Part shown: positions 13,180-27,505 of the stretch, piece after piece
How the letters are laid out: each line of letters opens with the position of its first letter
How positions within the stretch are numbered: position 1 is the stretch's first letter
Assembly: GCF_035594125.1 (NCBI RefSeq)
Contig: NC_087178.1
Coordinates: 10,312,008 to 10,376,007, forward strand
Reading direction: 5' to 3'
DNA: 64,000 nucleotides
From: Scylla paramamosain
Taxonomy: Eukaryota > Arthropoda > Malacostraca > Decapoda > Portunidae
Translations under genes and position numbers: made by a program
Notes under the pieces: model-generated
What the model saw: the letters and a program-made list of their open reading frames with translations, nothing else
What the model was told of the DNA's origin: nothing
Databases searched by the model: none

Positions 13180-14925
13180 CACGTGTTTCAGTATTTTATT
13201 ACCTAAGAAGCTCAAAAACACTTATAATATACGTTTTTGGTAATGTTGTTCTGTTTTTTTATATATGGTATTCTGTATAGATTGTTGTACCTAACATGAG
13301 GAAAAAACCCATTTGTTTGGTTAATGCTTTTTTCTCCATATAGAGTGATATTCAAGTGTTTTAGTGTTTTCGTACATAAGATGTTGAAAAACACTCATAA
13401 TAATATTTTTTCTTAATAACTCTTCGTTTTTCAATGTCCGTTAATTTGTGTGCATTTTGGCGTTTTCGTACCCAACAAGCTCAAAAACACTCAAAACACA
13501 CATTTTTGGTAATGTCCTATTTCACCATAAAGGATGTTTTGCACGCTTTTTAGAAATTCGGTACGTAAGAAGCTCAAAACATTCAAAAGACACGTTTTCG
13601 ATGTTTTATATATATTTTTTTTCCTATAATAGAGTCCTCCATGTTTTTTTTTTTTATGGGGTTGGTTTCTAATATGGTCAAAACACTCAAATGACACGTT
13701 TCCGGTATTATAATTTCTTTACATCAAATAGTGTGCTGTCTGCATTTTGGCGTTTTGGTAGCTAATGATCGGGAAAACTCTCAAAACACGAGTTTATAGT
13801 AATGTTGTCCTCTTTCTCCATAAAGGGTGTTTTTCATGCGTTTTAGAGTTTTAGTACGTAAGAAACTGAAAAACACTCAAAAGACAAGTTTTTGTTAATA
13901 TTGATTGCTTTTCCTATACAGGTTGTCTTGCATGCACTTTGGTGTTTTTATATCTAACAAGCTCAAAAACACTCAGCATACAAGTTTTTCGTAATGTTGG
14001 TCTGTTTTTTTATGTATGGTGTTCACTATGCTTTTAGGCGTTTTGGTACCTATCATGGGGAAAAAAAAATTATAAAGTACGCTTTTGGTAATGTTGTTTT
14101 CTTTCTGCAAATATAGTATTATTCACGTGTTTTAGACTTTTGGTATCTATGAAGCTGAAAAAGACATAATACACCTTTATGTAAATATCGTTTCTTTTAC
14201 CTATATAGGGTAATTTGCATACATTTTGGAGTTTTGTTACCTAACAAGCTAAAAAAAAATCTCAGAACATACGTTTTTGCTAATATTGTTTTGGACGCCT
14301 TTTATCGTTTTGGTACGTAAAAAGCTCAAAAACGCTCGATTTTGTTAATGTTATCTTGTTTTCCCATATAGGGTGTTTTCCTTGCTTTTTTAGCGTTTTG
14401 CTGCCTAATACGCTCAAAACACCTAAATTACAAGTTTCTGGTGGTTTTGCTACTGGTTTTGTTAATGTTTGTTTTTTTTATTTCTCTCTCTCATATAGAG
14501 TAATATTCACGTGTTTTAGCGTTTTGTACATAAAAAAAAATAAAAATTAAAAACACTCATAATACACGTTTCTGTTAATATCGTTTCGTTTCCTTAAATA
14601 GGGTTCTTTGCATGCAATATGGGGTCTAGTACCTAACAAGTTAAAAGACACTGAAATAAGAATTTTTTGCTAAAGTTTCCCATAAATGTTTCTTTGCTCA
14701 CATTTTAGCGTTTTGTACGCTCAAAACACTAAAAAGAAACGTTTTTGACAATATTATTCTGTTTCTCCATGAAGTTTCTTTTCTATGCATTATAGTGTTT
14801 TGGTACGTAAAAAGCAGAAAACACTCAAAAGACACGTTTTTGTTTGTTTCTCCAGTATAGCTTACTTTCCATGCACTTTGGCGTTTTCGAAAACACTACT
14901 AATACATGTTTTTGTACCCTAAATG
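13180..14925 (-). repeat. Five-monomer-type satellite, reverse orientation
   Basis: Reverse-reading, strongly diverged monomers of about 95-100 bp without the 1.1-kb landmark. Most of it (13,398-14,760) is the inverted partner of 24,915-26,255. The forward sense resumes near 14,925. No gene seen. Confidence 0.83.
13398..14760. repeat. Inverted duplication P2, left arm
   Basis: Reads as the reverse complement of about 24,915-26,255, with a coordinate sum near 39,670-39,690 along its length. Shared private text includes the ends near ATTAACGGACATTGACAAA on the right, a CCCATGATAGGTACC monomer, and the AGTAGCAAAACATCACC segment. The minus-strand frame at 13,448-13,700 and its right counterpart near 26,000-26,200 are parts of this pair, not genes. 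Confidence 0.83.
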
Positions 14926-16380
14926 AGAAAAGGAAACGCGATTTCCAGAAAAGTGCCTTTTGAATGTTTATTGGCGCGCTAGGCACCAAAACGCTAAAAT
15001 GCATGGAAAGCACCCTATAAAGGAAAACAAAACAACTTAACCAAAACGTCTGTTTTCAGTGTTTTTGAGTTTCTTACCTACCGAAACGCTAAATGGCATG
15101 AAAAAAAAAAAAAAACATGGAGAAATAATATTATCAAAAACAAATATTTCGTGTGTTTTTTGGGTTAAAAATGCATATATAGTATCTTAAATAGGAAAAT
15201 GAAAAGACGTTACTAAAATGTGTACTATTGGTGTTTTTTTTTTTATTAGGTACGAAGTCGCTAAAATGCATGAATAACACTCTATATGAAATAACATTAC
15301 CAAAAACGTATATTTTCAGTGTTATCACATTGTTATGAATGAAAACGCCATAATGCATGTAAAGCCCCCTATTTGAGGAAAGGAAACGAGATTTCAGAAA
15401 CGTGTCTAAAATGTGTTCTTCAGCGTGTAAGGCACAAAAATGCTAAAAAGCATACAAATCACCTGATATGGGAATACAAAACAACATTAAGAAAACGTTT
15501 CTTTTGAGTGTCCTACGTACCAAAACGATAAAAAAAAAAAAAAAAAAACATCCTTTATGGAGAAACAGAATAACATTACCAAAAACAAATATTTTTAATG
15601 TTTTATAAGATTGTTACGTAAAAAAAACGCCTAAATGAATCGAAAATACCCTATATAGGAAAAATGAAAAGACATTACGAGAAACGTGTATTATGAGTGT
15701 TTTCGACCTTCTTAGTATCAAAAGGGTAAAACGCATGAATAACGTTCTATATGGAGAAAAAGAACAATATTGCCAAAAAAAAAATCGTGCATTTTGAGTG
15801 TTATGACATTGTTAGTTACCAAAAAGCCAAAATGCATGCAAAGACCCATATATAGATATATGAAACGACATTAAAAACGCATGAAAATACCCTATATGGA
15901 GAAACAGAATACATTTACCCAAAATGTGTATTTTGAGTGTTTTTGAGCTTGTTATGTATAAAATCGCCTATCATCAAACAAAACACCCTGCATATGGAAA
16001 TGAAAGGACATTACGAGAAACGTTTGTTATGTTTTTTTTATTACTACTCTCTTAGGTACCAAATCAGTAAAAAGCTTCAATAGTGCTCTGAAGAAAAAGA
16101 ACAAACTTACCAAAAACGTGTATTTTTTTACATTGATAATTACCAAAATGCCAACATGCATGTAAAGCAACCTATATGAAGAAATGAAACGAAATCACTA
16201 GAAACTAGTCTTTTGTTATTTTTTGAACGTGTTCGGCACCAAATCAGTAAGAAGCAACGAAATCACTCTATAGGGGAATACAAAACTACTAAAACGTCTC
16301 TTTAGAGTGTTTTTTTAGGTTCTTACGAACTAAAATGTCAAAATACACTCCTTTATGGAGAAGCAGAATAACATTAACAA
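14926..16380 (+). repeat. Five-monomer-type satellite, forward orientation
   Basis: Forward-reading diverged monomers. About 15,150-16,345 has a direct partner at 26,352-27,505. The block passes into 1.1-kb-type satellite near 16,380. No gene seen. Confidence 0.83.
15150..16345. repeat. Direct duplication B, left copy
   Basis: Same-sense partner of about 26,352-27,505, offset about 11.2 kb at the start (CTTAAATAGGAAAATGAAAA near 15,184 and its near match at 26,412). The offset falls by about 95 bp after 15,740, so the right copy has lost roughly one monomer between 15,745 and 15,850 in this numbering. Confidence 0.82.
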
Positions 16381-17391
16381 AAGTAAGTGTTTTTGAGTGT
16401 TTTTTTTTATCATGTTACCTGTAAAAAACGCTTAAATACATGCAAAGATCCCTATATTTGGGAAACGAAAGGACATTACGAGAAATGTGTATTATGAATG
16501 TTATTAAGTTCCTTAAGTACCAAAACGTTAAAACCTACAAATAACACTCTTTATAGAGAAAAAAATAAATAAATAAAAAAATAGCATTTTTATTTTTTTG
16601 TTATTGATGTTCATAGGTACCAATATGCCAAAATTCTGCAAAAAATTCAGGGAAATTATGTGGAAAAAAGAACATTATCGAAAAAGTTATGTACCAAACC
16701 ATAAAGTGTATGCAAAGCCACCTATTTGGGAAAATTTAACGACTTTACAAGAAACCTGTCTTTTGAGTGTTTTTCCGCATGTTAAGCAACAAAACGATAG
16801 ATAATATGAAAGTCACTCTATATGGAAATCCAAAACAAAATTACTGAAAACGTGTCTTTTAAAAGATTTACGTAGAAAAATGCTAAAACGGATGCAAACC
16901 AACCAATATGAAAAAATAGAATAACATTACCAGAAAAGTATATTTTGTGTGTTTTTGAGCTTGTTACATGAAAAAAAAACCGCAAAAATGGATGCAAAGC
17001 ACTGTATATTAGGAAAAAAAAAAGGACATCACGAGAAACGTGTATAATGAGTGTTTTATAGTTTCACCAGAATCACAAGGCAAAAAACGCAGAAACTCGT
17101 CTGTGTGGAGAAGTTTCTAAGATACCAAAATGCTGAAACTCATGAATAACACTCTTAATCAAGAAACAGAGCAACCTTACTAAATGCATGTATTTTAAGT
17201 GTTTTTTTACATTCTTAGTTACCAAAACCCCAAATTCCATGCGAAACTAGCTTTATGTGGGAAAAAAATGACATTACCAGAAAAGTGTCTTTGAGTGTTT
17301 TTGAGCGTGTTAGGCAATAAAGCAGGGCAATCATATTACATGGGAATAAAACCAACTTTTACGAAGAACTTGCCTTTTTTTGTGTTTTTGA
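16381..17391 (+). repeat. 1.1-kb satellite, forward orientation
   Basis: Forward-reading 1.1-kb-type satellite. A landmark variant lies near 16,615. From about 16,785 it becomes the right arm of inverted pair P1. No gene seen. Confidence 0.85.
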
Positions 17392-17873
17392 CACGCATTC
17401 AGTAAGGTTGTTCTGTTTCTCAATTAAGAGTGTTATTCATGAGTTGCAGCATTTTGGTATCTAGGAAACTTCTCCATATACACGAGCTTTTGCGTTTTTT
17501 GCCTTGTGTTTTTTTTTTAACTATAAAACATTCATTATATACTTTTCTCGCAATGTCACTTTGTTTCCCAATATAGAGTGCTTTGTATCAATTTTTGCGT
17601 TTCTTTGTAGGTAACAAGCTCAAAAACACTCAATATATATATTTTTGGTAATGTTTTTTTGCTTCTTGATATTGGTTGGTTTGCATCAGTTTTAGCATTT
17701 TTCTACGTAAAACACTGAGAAGACAGGTTTTCAATAATTTTCTTTTGGATTCCCACATAGAGTGAGTTCCTTATTATTTATCGTTTTGGTGCCTAACATG
17801 ATGAAAAACACTCAAAAGACAGATTTCTGGTAATGTCTTCAATTTCCTCATATGCGAGGCCTTGCATGTCTTT
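17392..17873 (-). repeat. Flipped satellite block, mirror of 9,538-10,011
   Basis: Reverse-reading block within a forward array, bounded by GTGTTTTTGACACGC on the left and GCGAGGCCTTGC on the right. Both boundaries match those of the left-arm block in inverted form. Confidence 0.85.
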
Positions 17874-20800
17874 TGAGTGTTTTTGAACGTGTTACGCAAT
17901 AAAGCACTAAAAGGAAGGGCAATCACATTATATGGGAATAAAACCAAATTTTACCAAGAACTTTCCTTTAAATGTTTTTGAACTCCTTACATACGAAAAC
18001 GCTAAAACGCATGCAAAATACATTTTATAGAGAAACAGAATAATATTACCAAATACATGTATTTTGAGTGTTTTTGATCATGTTATCTATAAAAACGCTT
18101 AAATACATGCAAAGAACCTTATGTTTGGGAAACGAAAGGACATTACGAGAAACGTGTATTATGAGTATTTTTTTTAAGTTCCTTCAGTACCTAAAAGCTA
18201 AAACCCACAAATAACACTCTTTATTCACAAAAAAAAAAAAATAATAATAATAATAATAATAAACAAAAAAATTAAAAAATAGGATTTTTTTTTTTTGTTA
18301 TTCATCCTTATAGGTACCGAGATGCCAAAATTCTGCTAAAATTCAAGGAATTTATGTGGAAAAAAGAACATTACCAAAAAAGTTAATTATAGCTTTTTTT
18401 CGGATTGTTATGTACCAAACCCTAAAGTGCATGCAAAGCCACCTATATAGGGAAGTTAAACGACTTTACCAGAAACCTGTCTTTTCAGTGTTTTTTCAGC
18501 ATGTTAGGCACCAAAACGATAAATAATATGGAAGTTAATTACTGAAAACTGAAAATTACTGAAAACGTGTCTTTTCAGTGTTTTACGTAGAAAAACGCTA
18601 AAGCGGATGCAAACCAACCTATATGAAGAAATAGAATAACATTACCAAAAAGATATATTTTGAGTGTTTTGGAGCTTTTTACCTACAAAAAAAAAATGCA
18701 AAAATGAATGTAAAGCACTCTATATTAGGAAACAAAAGGACATTACGAGAAACGTGTATAATGAGTGTTTTATAGTTTTAAAAGAACCACAAGGCAATAA
18801 ACGCAAAAACTTGTGTATATAGAGAAATTTCTTACATAGAAAAAAAAAAGATGAAATGCAAGAATAACACTTTTAATCGATAAACAGAACTACCTTACCA
18901 AATTGTGTATTTTGAGTGTTTTTCACATTCTTAGTTACGAAAATGCCAAATTACATACGAAACTACCTTCATGTGTGAAAAAAATGACTACCAAAAAAGT
19001 GTCTTTTTATTTTTTTTGAGCGTGATATGCAACAAAGCACTAAAAAGCAGAACAATCACATTACATGGGAATAAAACCAACTTTTACGAAGAACTTGCCT
19101 TTAGGTGTTTTTTAACTCCTTACATACCAAATCGCTAAAACGCATGCAAAACACCCTTTATGGAGAAACAGAATAACATTACGAAAAACATGTATTTTGA
19201 GTGTTTTTGATCAAAGTAACCTATAAAAACGCTTAAATACTCGTACATGTAAAGAACCCTATGTTTGTATAACAAAAGGACATTACGAAAATCGTGTATT
19301 ATGAGTGTTTTTAAGTTCCTTAAGTACCAAAAAGCTAAAACCCACAAATAACACTCTTTATAGAGAATTTTTTTTTTTTTTTGTTATTCATCTTCATAGG
19401 TACCGAGATGCCAAAATTCTGGCAAAATTCATGGAAATTTTATAAAAAAAATCATCATAAAAAAAAAATTTTAGCTTTTTTTCCGGAGTTATGTACAAAC
19501 CTTGAAGTGCATGCAAATCCTCCTATATGGGGAAATTACACGACTTTACCAGAAACCTGTCTTTTGAGTGTTTTTAGCAATTTCAAAAATATTACTGAAA
19601 ACGTGTCTTTCAGTGATTTAGGAAGAAAAACGCTAAAACGGATGTAAACCAACCAATATGAAGAAATAGAATAACATTACCAAAAAGATATATTTTGATG
19701 TGTTTTTGAGCTTGTTACCTACAAAAAATGCAAAAATGGATGGAAAACACTCTATATTAGGAAAGAAAAGAACATTACGAGAAACGTGTATAATGAGTGT
19801 TTTATAGTTTAACAAGAACCACAAGGTAAAAAACTCAAAACTCGTGTACATAAAGAAGTTTTTTGACATACCAAAAAGTTGAAACTCATGAATAACACTT
19901 TTAAATTTGAAACATAAATACTTTAGCAAATGTGTGTATTAGAAAAGTTTCTTACATATCAAAATGCTGAAAATCATGAATAATACTTTTAATTAAGAAA
20001 TAGAACAACCTTACTAAATGCCTGTGTTTTGAGTTTTTTTCACATTCTTAGTTACCAAAACCCCAAATTCCATGCAAAACTAGCTTTATGTGGGAAAACA
20101 AATGATATTACCAGAAAAGTGTCTTTTGAGTGTTTTTGAGCGTGTTAGGCAATAAAGCACTAAAAAGCAGGGCAATCACATTACATGGGAATAAAAACAA
20201 CTTTTACCAAGAACTTGCCTTTAAGTGTTTTTAGCTCATTACATACCAATACGCTAAAACGCATGCAAAACACCTTTTATGGAGAAACAAAATAAGATTA
20301 CCAAAAACATATATTTTGAGTGTTTTTGATCATGTTATCTATAAAAACGCTCAAATACATGCAAAGAACCTTATGTTTGCGAAACGAAAGGACACTACGA
20401 GAAATGTGTATTATAAGTCTTTTTAAGTTCTTTAAGTACCAAAAAAGCTAAAACGCATAAATAAGACTCTTTATTTAGAAAAAAAAAAGTAAGAAAATGA
20501 AAAAAATAGGATTTTTTTTTTTTTTTTTGTTATTCATCTTCATATGTACCGAGATGCCAAAATTCTGGGAAAATTCAGGAGTATTATATGATAAAAGAAA
20601 ATTATCAAAAAAGTTAATTTTAGCTTTTTTTTCGGACTGTTATATACCAAACCCTAAATTGCATGCAAAGCCTCCTATATGAGGAAATTAAACGACCTTA
20701 AGAGAAATCTGTGTTTTGAGTGTTTTTTTCAGAATGTTAGGCACCAAAACGATAAATAAATAAGGAACTCACTCTATATGGGAATTCAAAACAAAATTAC

Positions 20801-23518
20801 TGAAAACGTGTCTTCTCAGTGTTTTACGTAGAAAAACGGTAAAACGGATGCAAACCAACCAATATAAAAAAAAATAGAAAAACATTACCAAAAAGGTATA
20901 TTTTGAGTTTTTCTGAGCTTGTTACCTACAAATAACATGAAAATTGATGCAAAGCACTCTATATTAGGAAATAAAAGGACATTGCATGAAAAGTGTATAA
21001 TAAGTGTTTTATAGTTCAAAAGAACCAAAAGGCAAAGAACGCAAAAACATGTGGATAAGTTTCCTAGATACCAAAATGCTGAAACTCATGAATAACATTC
21101 CTAATTGAGAAACAGAACAACCTTACTAAATGCGTGTATTTTGAGAGCTTTTCACATTCTTAGTTACCAAAACCCCAAATTGCATGCGAAACCAGCTTTA
21201 TGTGAGAAAAAAATGACATTACCAGAATAATGTCTTTTGAGTGTTTTTGAGCCTGATAGGCAATAAAGTACTAAAAAGCAGGGCAATCACATTACATTTG
21301 AATAAAACCAATTTTTATCAAGAACACGCCTTTAAGTGTTTTTGAGCTCCTTATATACTAAACCGCTAAAACTTATGTAAAACAAACTTTATGGAGAAAC
21401 AGAATAAAATTTTGAGTGTTTTTGATCGTGTTATCTATAAAAACGCTTAAATACATGCAAAGAACCTTATGTTTGGGAAAGAAAAGGACATTACGAGAAA
21501 CGTATATTATGAGTGTTTTTAAGTTTGTTAAGTACCAAAAACCTAAAACCCACTCTTTATTTAGAAAAATAAATAAATAAAAAAAAAAAAATAGGATTTT
21601 TTTCTTTTTTTCTTTTTTTATTTTTTGTTATTCATCTTCATAGGTACCGAAATGCCAAAATTCTGCGAAAATTCAAGGCAATTATATGATAAGAGAAAAT
21701 TATCAAAAAAGTTGATTTTAGCTTTTTTTTTCGGACTGTTATGTACCAAACCCTGAACTGCATTCAAAGCCTCTTATATAAGGAAATTAAACGACCTTAC
21801 CAGAAATCTGTCTTTTGAGTGTTTTTCAGCATGTTAGTCACCAAAATGATAAATAATAAGGAACTCACTTTATATGGGAATGCAAAACAAAATTACTGAA
21901 AACGTGTCTTTCCAGTGTTTTACGTAGAAAAACGCTAAAATAAATGCAAACCAACCAATATCAAGAAATAGAAAAAAACATTACCAAAAAGGTATATTTT
22001 GATTGTTTTTGAGCTTGTTACCTACAAAAAAACGCTAAAATTGATACAATGCACTCTATATTGGGAAACAAAGGGACATTGCAAGAAAAGTGTATAATGA
22101 GTGTACTATAGTTCAAAAGAACAACAAGGCAAAAAGCGCAAAAACTCGTGTATATGGAGAAGTTTCTTAGATACCAAAATGCTGAAACTCATGAATAACA
22201 CATGAGAAACAGAACAACCTTACCAGATTCGTGTATTTTGAGTGTTTTTCATATTCTTAGTTACCAAAAATCTAAATTTCATGCGAAACCAGATTTATGT
22301 GCGAAAACATGACATTTCCAGAAAAATGTCTTTTGAGTGTTTTTGAGCGTGATAGGCAATAAAGCACTAAAAAGTAGGGCAATTACTTTTCATTGGAATA
22401 AAACCAATTTTTTACCAAGAACTTGCCTTTAAATGTTTTTGAGCTCCTTATATACCAAACCGCTAAAACGTTTGCAAAACAAACTTTATGGAGAAACAGA
22501 ATAACATTACCAAAAACATGTAATTTGGGTGTTTTTTATCATGTTATCTATAAAAACGCTTAAATACATGCAAAGAACATTATGTTTGGGAAACAAAAGG
22601 ACATTATGAGAAACGTGTATTATGAGTGTTTTTATAAGTTCCTTAAGTACCAAAAAGCTAAAACCCACAAATAACACTCTTTATTTAGAAAAAAAAAAAA
22701 AATAGGAATTTTTTTTTCATCTTCATAGGTACCGAGATGCCAAAATTCTGGAAAAATTCAGGAAAGTTATATGAACAAAAGAATATTATCAAAAAAGTTA
22801 ATTTTAGTTTTTTTTTCGGACTGTTATGTACCAAACCCTAAAGTGCATGCAGTGTCTCCTATATGAGGAAATTGAACGACCTTACCAGAAATCTGTCTTT
22901 TGAGTGTTTTTTAGGATGTTAGGCACTAAAACGATAAATAATAAGGAACTCACTCTATATGGGAATCCAAAACAAAATTACTGAAAATGTATCTTCTCAG
23001 TGTTTTACATAGAAAAACGCAAAAACTCGTGTATATAAAGAAGAATTGAGAAACAGAACAACCTTAGTAAATGCGTGTATTTTGAGTGTTTTTCATATTC
23101 CTAGTTAGCAATACCCAAAATAGCATGCAAAATTAGCTTTATGAGGGAAAAAAATTAAATGATCAGAAGTGTCTTTTAATTGTTTTTGAGCGTGTTAGGC
23201 AATGAAGTACTAAAAAGCAGGGCAATCACATTACATGGGAATAAGACTAACTCTTACCAAGAACTTGCCAATATGTGTTTTTGAGCTCCTTACATACCAA
23301 ACCGCTAAAACGCATGGAAAACAAACTTTATGGAGAAATAAAATAACATTACCAAAAACATGTATTTTGAGTGTTTTTTTATAATGTTATCTATAAAAAC
23401 GCTTAAATACATGCAAAGAAACTTATGTTTGGGAAACGTAAGGACATTACGAGAAATGTGTTTTATGAGTGTTTTTAAGTTCCTTAACTACCAAAAAGCT
23501 AAAATCCACAAATAACAT
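17874..23518 (+). repeat. 1.1-kb higher-order satellite array, forward orientation
   Basis: Forward-reading array with landmarks near 18,311, 19,398, 20,545, 21,641 and 22,725 (spacings 1,084-1,147 bp). A deletion shortens the unit near 23,030. It ends abruptly in the (TA)n tract at 23,519. No gene seen; open frames are satellite translation. Confidence 0.9.
19238..19245. other. TA-CTCG-TA insertion site
   Basis: The satellite reads GCTTAAATACTCGTACATG, while sister units such as the one near 18,101 read GCTTAAATACATG. The six-base difference is the same as at 8,857-8,864. The mirrored position in the left P1 arm lacks it, so this insertion is later than, or independent of, the duplication. 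Confidence 0.5.
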
Positions 23519-23919
<401 letters not shown>

Positions 23920-24914
23920 AAAAAAATGTGTCGAGTGTTTTTCAGCTTACGTACTAAAACGGTAAAACGCATGGAAAACACTGTTTGTGGAGAAAAAAAA
24001 TACCAACAATGTGTATTTTGAGTTATCACCGTAATAAGTAGTAAAACGCCAAAATGCATGCAGAGCTCCTATATGAAGTAACGAAACGACATTTCTAAAA
24101 GCGTGTCATTTAGGTGTTTTTTTTTTTTTAGGGTATTAGGCACCAAAACGTAAAAAAAAAAAAAAAAAAACATGGAAAATACCCTATATAGGAAAATGAA
24201 ACAACTTCAATAAAATCGAATACTTTGTGTGCTTTTGAGCTTCTTACGTAACAAAACGATAACTAAACTAAACAAAAACTTGTGTTTGAGTGTTTTTGAG
24301 CTTGTTAGATAAGTAATCGCCAAAATGCATGCAAAGTTTCAGATATGGAGAAAAGAAAAGATATTAACGCTGTTTTTCAGCTTCTTATATAACGAAACGC
24401 TAAAACACGTAAATAGCATTCTATATGAAGAAACAGATCATCATTACGAAAAACGTGTATTATGGGTGCTTTTCCCCATGTTAGGGACCAAAACGACAAA
24501 ATACATATAAAGCATCCTATATGAAGAAACAGAACGACATGATCACAAACATGTATTATGAATATTTTTGAGTTTGTGAGTTATCAAAACGCCAAAGTAC
24601 ATGCAAAGCACCCTATAGAAGAAGAAAAAAAAATATTACCAAAAACATATCTTTTGAGCGTTTTTCAGCTTCGTACGTACCGAAACTGTAAAAAGGATTG
24701 AAAACGCACTTTACTGAGAAATAGAACATTAAAAAAAAAAAAACGTGTGTTTTAAGTGTTTTTAAGTTAGGTACCAAAACGACAGAATGCATGTAGAATA
24801 CCTTGTCTGGAGTAACTAAAAGATAGTACCTGTAACGTGCCATTTGGAAATTTTCGAGCAAATTAGGCAACAAAAAGCAAAAAAGCATGGAAATAGCTCT
24901 ATATGAGAAAAGAA

Positions 24915-26255
24915 AACAACATTGTCAAAAACGTTTCTTTTTAGTGTTTTTGAGAGTACAAAACACTAAAATGTGAGCAAAGAAACATTTATGGGAAATT
25001 TTAGCAAAAAATTCTTATCTCAGTCTTTTAACTTGTTAGGTACCCATATTGCCCCATAAACCCCATATTGCATGCAAAGGACCCTATTTGAGGAAACGAA
25101 ACGATATTAACAGAAACATGTATTATGAGTGTTTTAATTTATTTATTTTTTTTTTTTATGTACCAAAACACTAAAACACGTGAATATTATTCTATATGAG
25201 GGAAAAAAAAAAAACATTAACAAAACCAGTAGCAAAACATCACCAGAAACTTGTCATTTAGGTGTTTTGAGCATATTAGGCAGCAAAACGCTTAAAAAGC
25301 AAGGAAAACACCCTATATGGGAAAACGAGATAACCTTAACAAAATCGAGTGTTTTTGAGCTTCTTACGTAACAAAACGATAAAAGATGTCCGAAACAATA
25401 TTAGCAAAAACGTATGTTCTGAAATTTTTTTAGCTTGTTAGGTAACAAAACGCCAAAATGTATGCAAATTACCCTATATAGGTAAATGAAACGATATTAA
25501 CATAAAGGTGTATTATGTCTTTTTCAGCTTCATAGATACCAAAAGTCTAAAACACGTAAATAATACTATATTTGCAGAAACAAAACAACATTACCAAAAG
25601 CGTACTTTATGAGTTTTTTCCCCATGATAGGTACCAAAACGCCTAAAAGCATAGTGAACACCATACATAAAAAAACAGACCAACATTACGAAAAACTTGT
25701 ATGCTGAGTGTTTTTGAGCTTGTTAGATACAAAAACACCAAAGTGCATGCAAGACAACCTGTATAGGAAAAGCAATCAATATTAACAAAAACTTGTCTTT
25801 TGAGTGTTTTTCAGTTTCTTACGTACTAAAACTCTAAAACGCATGAAAAACACCCTTTATGGAGAAAGAGGATATTACTATAAACGTGTTTTTTGAGAGT
25901 TTTCCCGATCATTAGCTACCAAAACGCCAAAATGCAGACAGCACACTATTTGATGTAAAGAAATTATATTACCGGAAACGTGTCATTTCAGTGTTTTGAG
26001 CATAATAGAAACCAACCCCAACAAAAAAAATATATACATATATATAATATCGAAAACGTGTCTTTTGAATGTTTTTGAGTTTCTTACGTACCAAATTTCT
26101 AAAAATCGTGCAAAACATCCTTTATGGTGAAATAGAACATTACCAAAATTGTGTGTTTTGAGTCTTTTTGAGCTTGTTGGGTACGAAAACGCCAAAATGC
26201 ACACAAATTAACGGACATTGACAAACTAAAAGTTATTAAGAAAAAATATTATTAT
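24915..26255. repeat. Inverted duplication P2, right arm
   Basis: Partner of 13,398-14,760. The outer end falls exactly at the start of the TAATTA-rich tract (26,256), pointing to that tract as a breakpoint or as filler added when the break was healed. Confidence 0.83.
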
Positions 26256-26346
26256 GATATGAATTATTATAATTATTAATTAATAATTAACTAATAATAA
26301 TTAATTAATTAATTAATTAATAATAATTAATTAATAATAATTAATT
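26256..26346. repeat. TAATTA-rich tract at a duplication boundary
   Basis: About 90 bp made only of A and T, with TTAATTAATTAATTAA-like and TAATAATTAA units that are locally self-complementary. It lies between the inverted copy P2 and the direct copy B, and is absent at the matching position on the left (about 13,398). Confidence 0.9.
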
Positions 26347-26351
26347 ATAAA

Positions 26352-27505
26352 AAATATTTCGAGTGTTTCTGAGTTAGTTAAGTAGAAAAACGCCAAAATG
26401 CATATATGATATCTTAAATGGGAAAATGAAAAGACGTTATTAAAATGTGTACTATTGGTGTTTTTTTTTTTTTACTTATTAGATACGAAGTCGCTAAAAT
26501 GCATGAATAACACTCTATATGAAATAACATTACCAAAAACGTAAATTTTCAGTGTTTTCACATTGTTATGAATCAAAACGTCATAATGCATGTAAAGCCC
26601 CCTATTTGGGGAAAGGAAACGAGATTTCAGAAACGTATCTAAAATGTGTTCTTCAGTGTGTTAGGCACAAAAATGCTAAAAAGCATACAAATCACCTGAT
26701 ATGGTAATACAAAACAACATTAAGAAAACGTTTCTTTTGAGTGTCCTACGTACCAAAACGATAAAAGAATAAACAAAAAAACATAGAAAACATCCTTTAT
26801 GGAGAAACAGAATAACATTACCAAAAACAAGTATTTTGAGTGTTTTGTAAGATTGTTACGTAAAAAACGCCTAAATGAATCGAAAATACCCTATATGGGA
26901 AAAATGAAGTCATTACGAGAAACGTGTATTATGAGTGTTTTTGACCTTCTTAGTATCAAAAGGGTAAAACGCATGAATAACACCCTATATGGAGAAATAG
27001 ATATATGAAACGACATTAAAAACGCATGAAAATACCCTATATAGAGAAACAGAATACATTTACCAAAAACGTGTATTTTGAGTGTCTTTGAGCGTATTAT
27101 GTACAAAATCGCTTATCATCAAACAAAACACTCTGCATATGGAAATGAAAGGACATTACGAGAAACGTTTGTTATGTTATTTTTTTTTATTACTTTTTTA
27201 AGTACCAAATCAGTAAAAAGCTTCAATAGTCCTCTGAAGAAAAAAAACAACCTTACCAAAAACGTGTATTTTTTTACATTGATAATTACCAAAACGCCAA
27301 CATGCATGTAAAGCAACCTATATGAAGAAACGAAACGAAATCACTAGAAACTTGTCTTTTGTTATTTTTTTGAGCGTGTTAGGCAGCAAATCAGTAAGAA
27401 GCAACGAAATCACCCTATAGGGGAATACAAAACAACTTTACTAAAACGTGTCTTTGGAGTGTTTTTTTTTTTTTAGGTTCTTACGCACTAAAATGTCAAA
27501 ATACA
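26352..27505. repeat. Direct duplication B, right copy
   Basis: Partner of 15,150-16,345 in the same sense. It lacks about one monomer near 26,990-27,000, where TATGGAGAAATAG joins directly to ATATATGAAACGACATT. Confidence 0.82.

Larger units (their letters stand above)
16785..22560. repeat. Inverted segmental duplication P1, right arm
   Basis: Mirror of 4,230-10,632. Good private matches to the left arm are the variant near 16,786 (left 10,630), the flipped block 17,392-17,873 (left 9,538-10,011), the AAGTAAGAAAATGAAAAAAA stretch near 20,490, and TTCAAAAGAACAACAAGGC near 22,112 (left about 4,675-4,695). At about 21,310 this arm resembles 11,380 more than its mirror position, so local conversion or patchwork is likely. 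Confidence 0.82.

Noticed and set aside
10640..16770. Simple hairpin continuation of the P1 palindrome through its spacer
   Set aside because: The spacer holds several blocks with different partners (13.4-14.8 and 15.15-16.35 kb pair with 24.9-27.5 kb), so the pairing does not continue to the centre.
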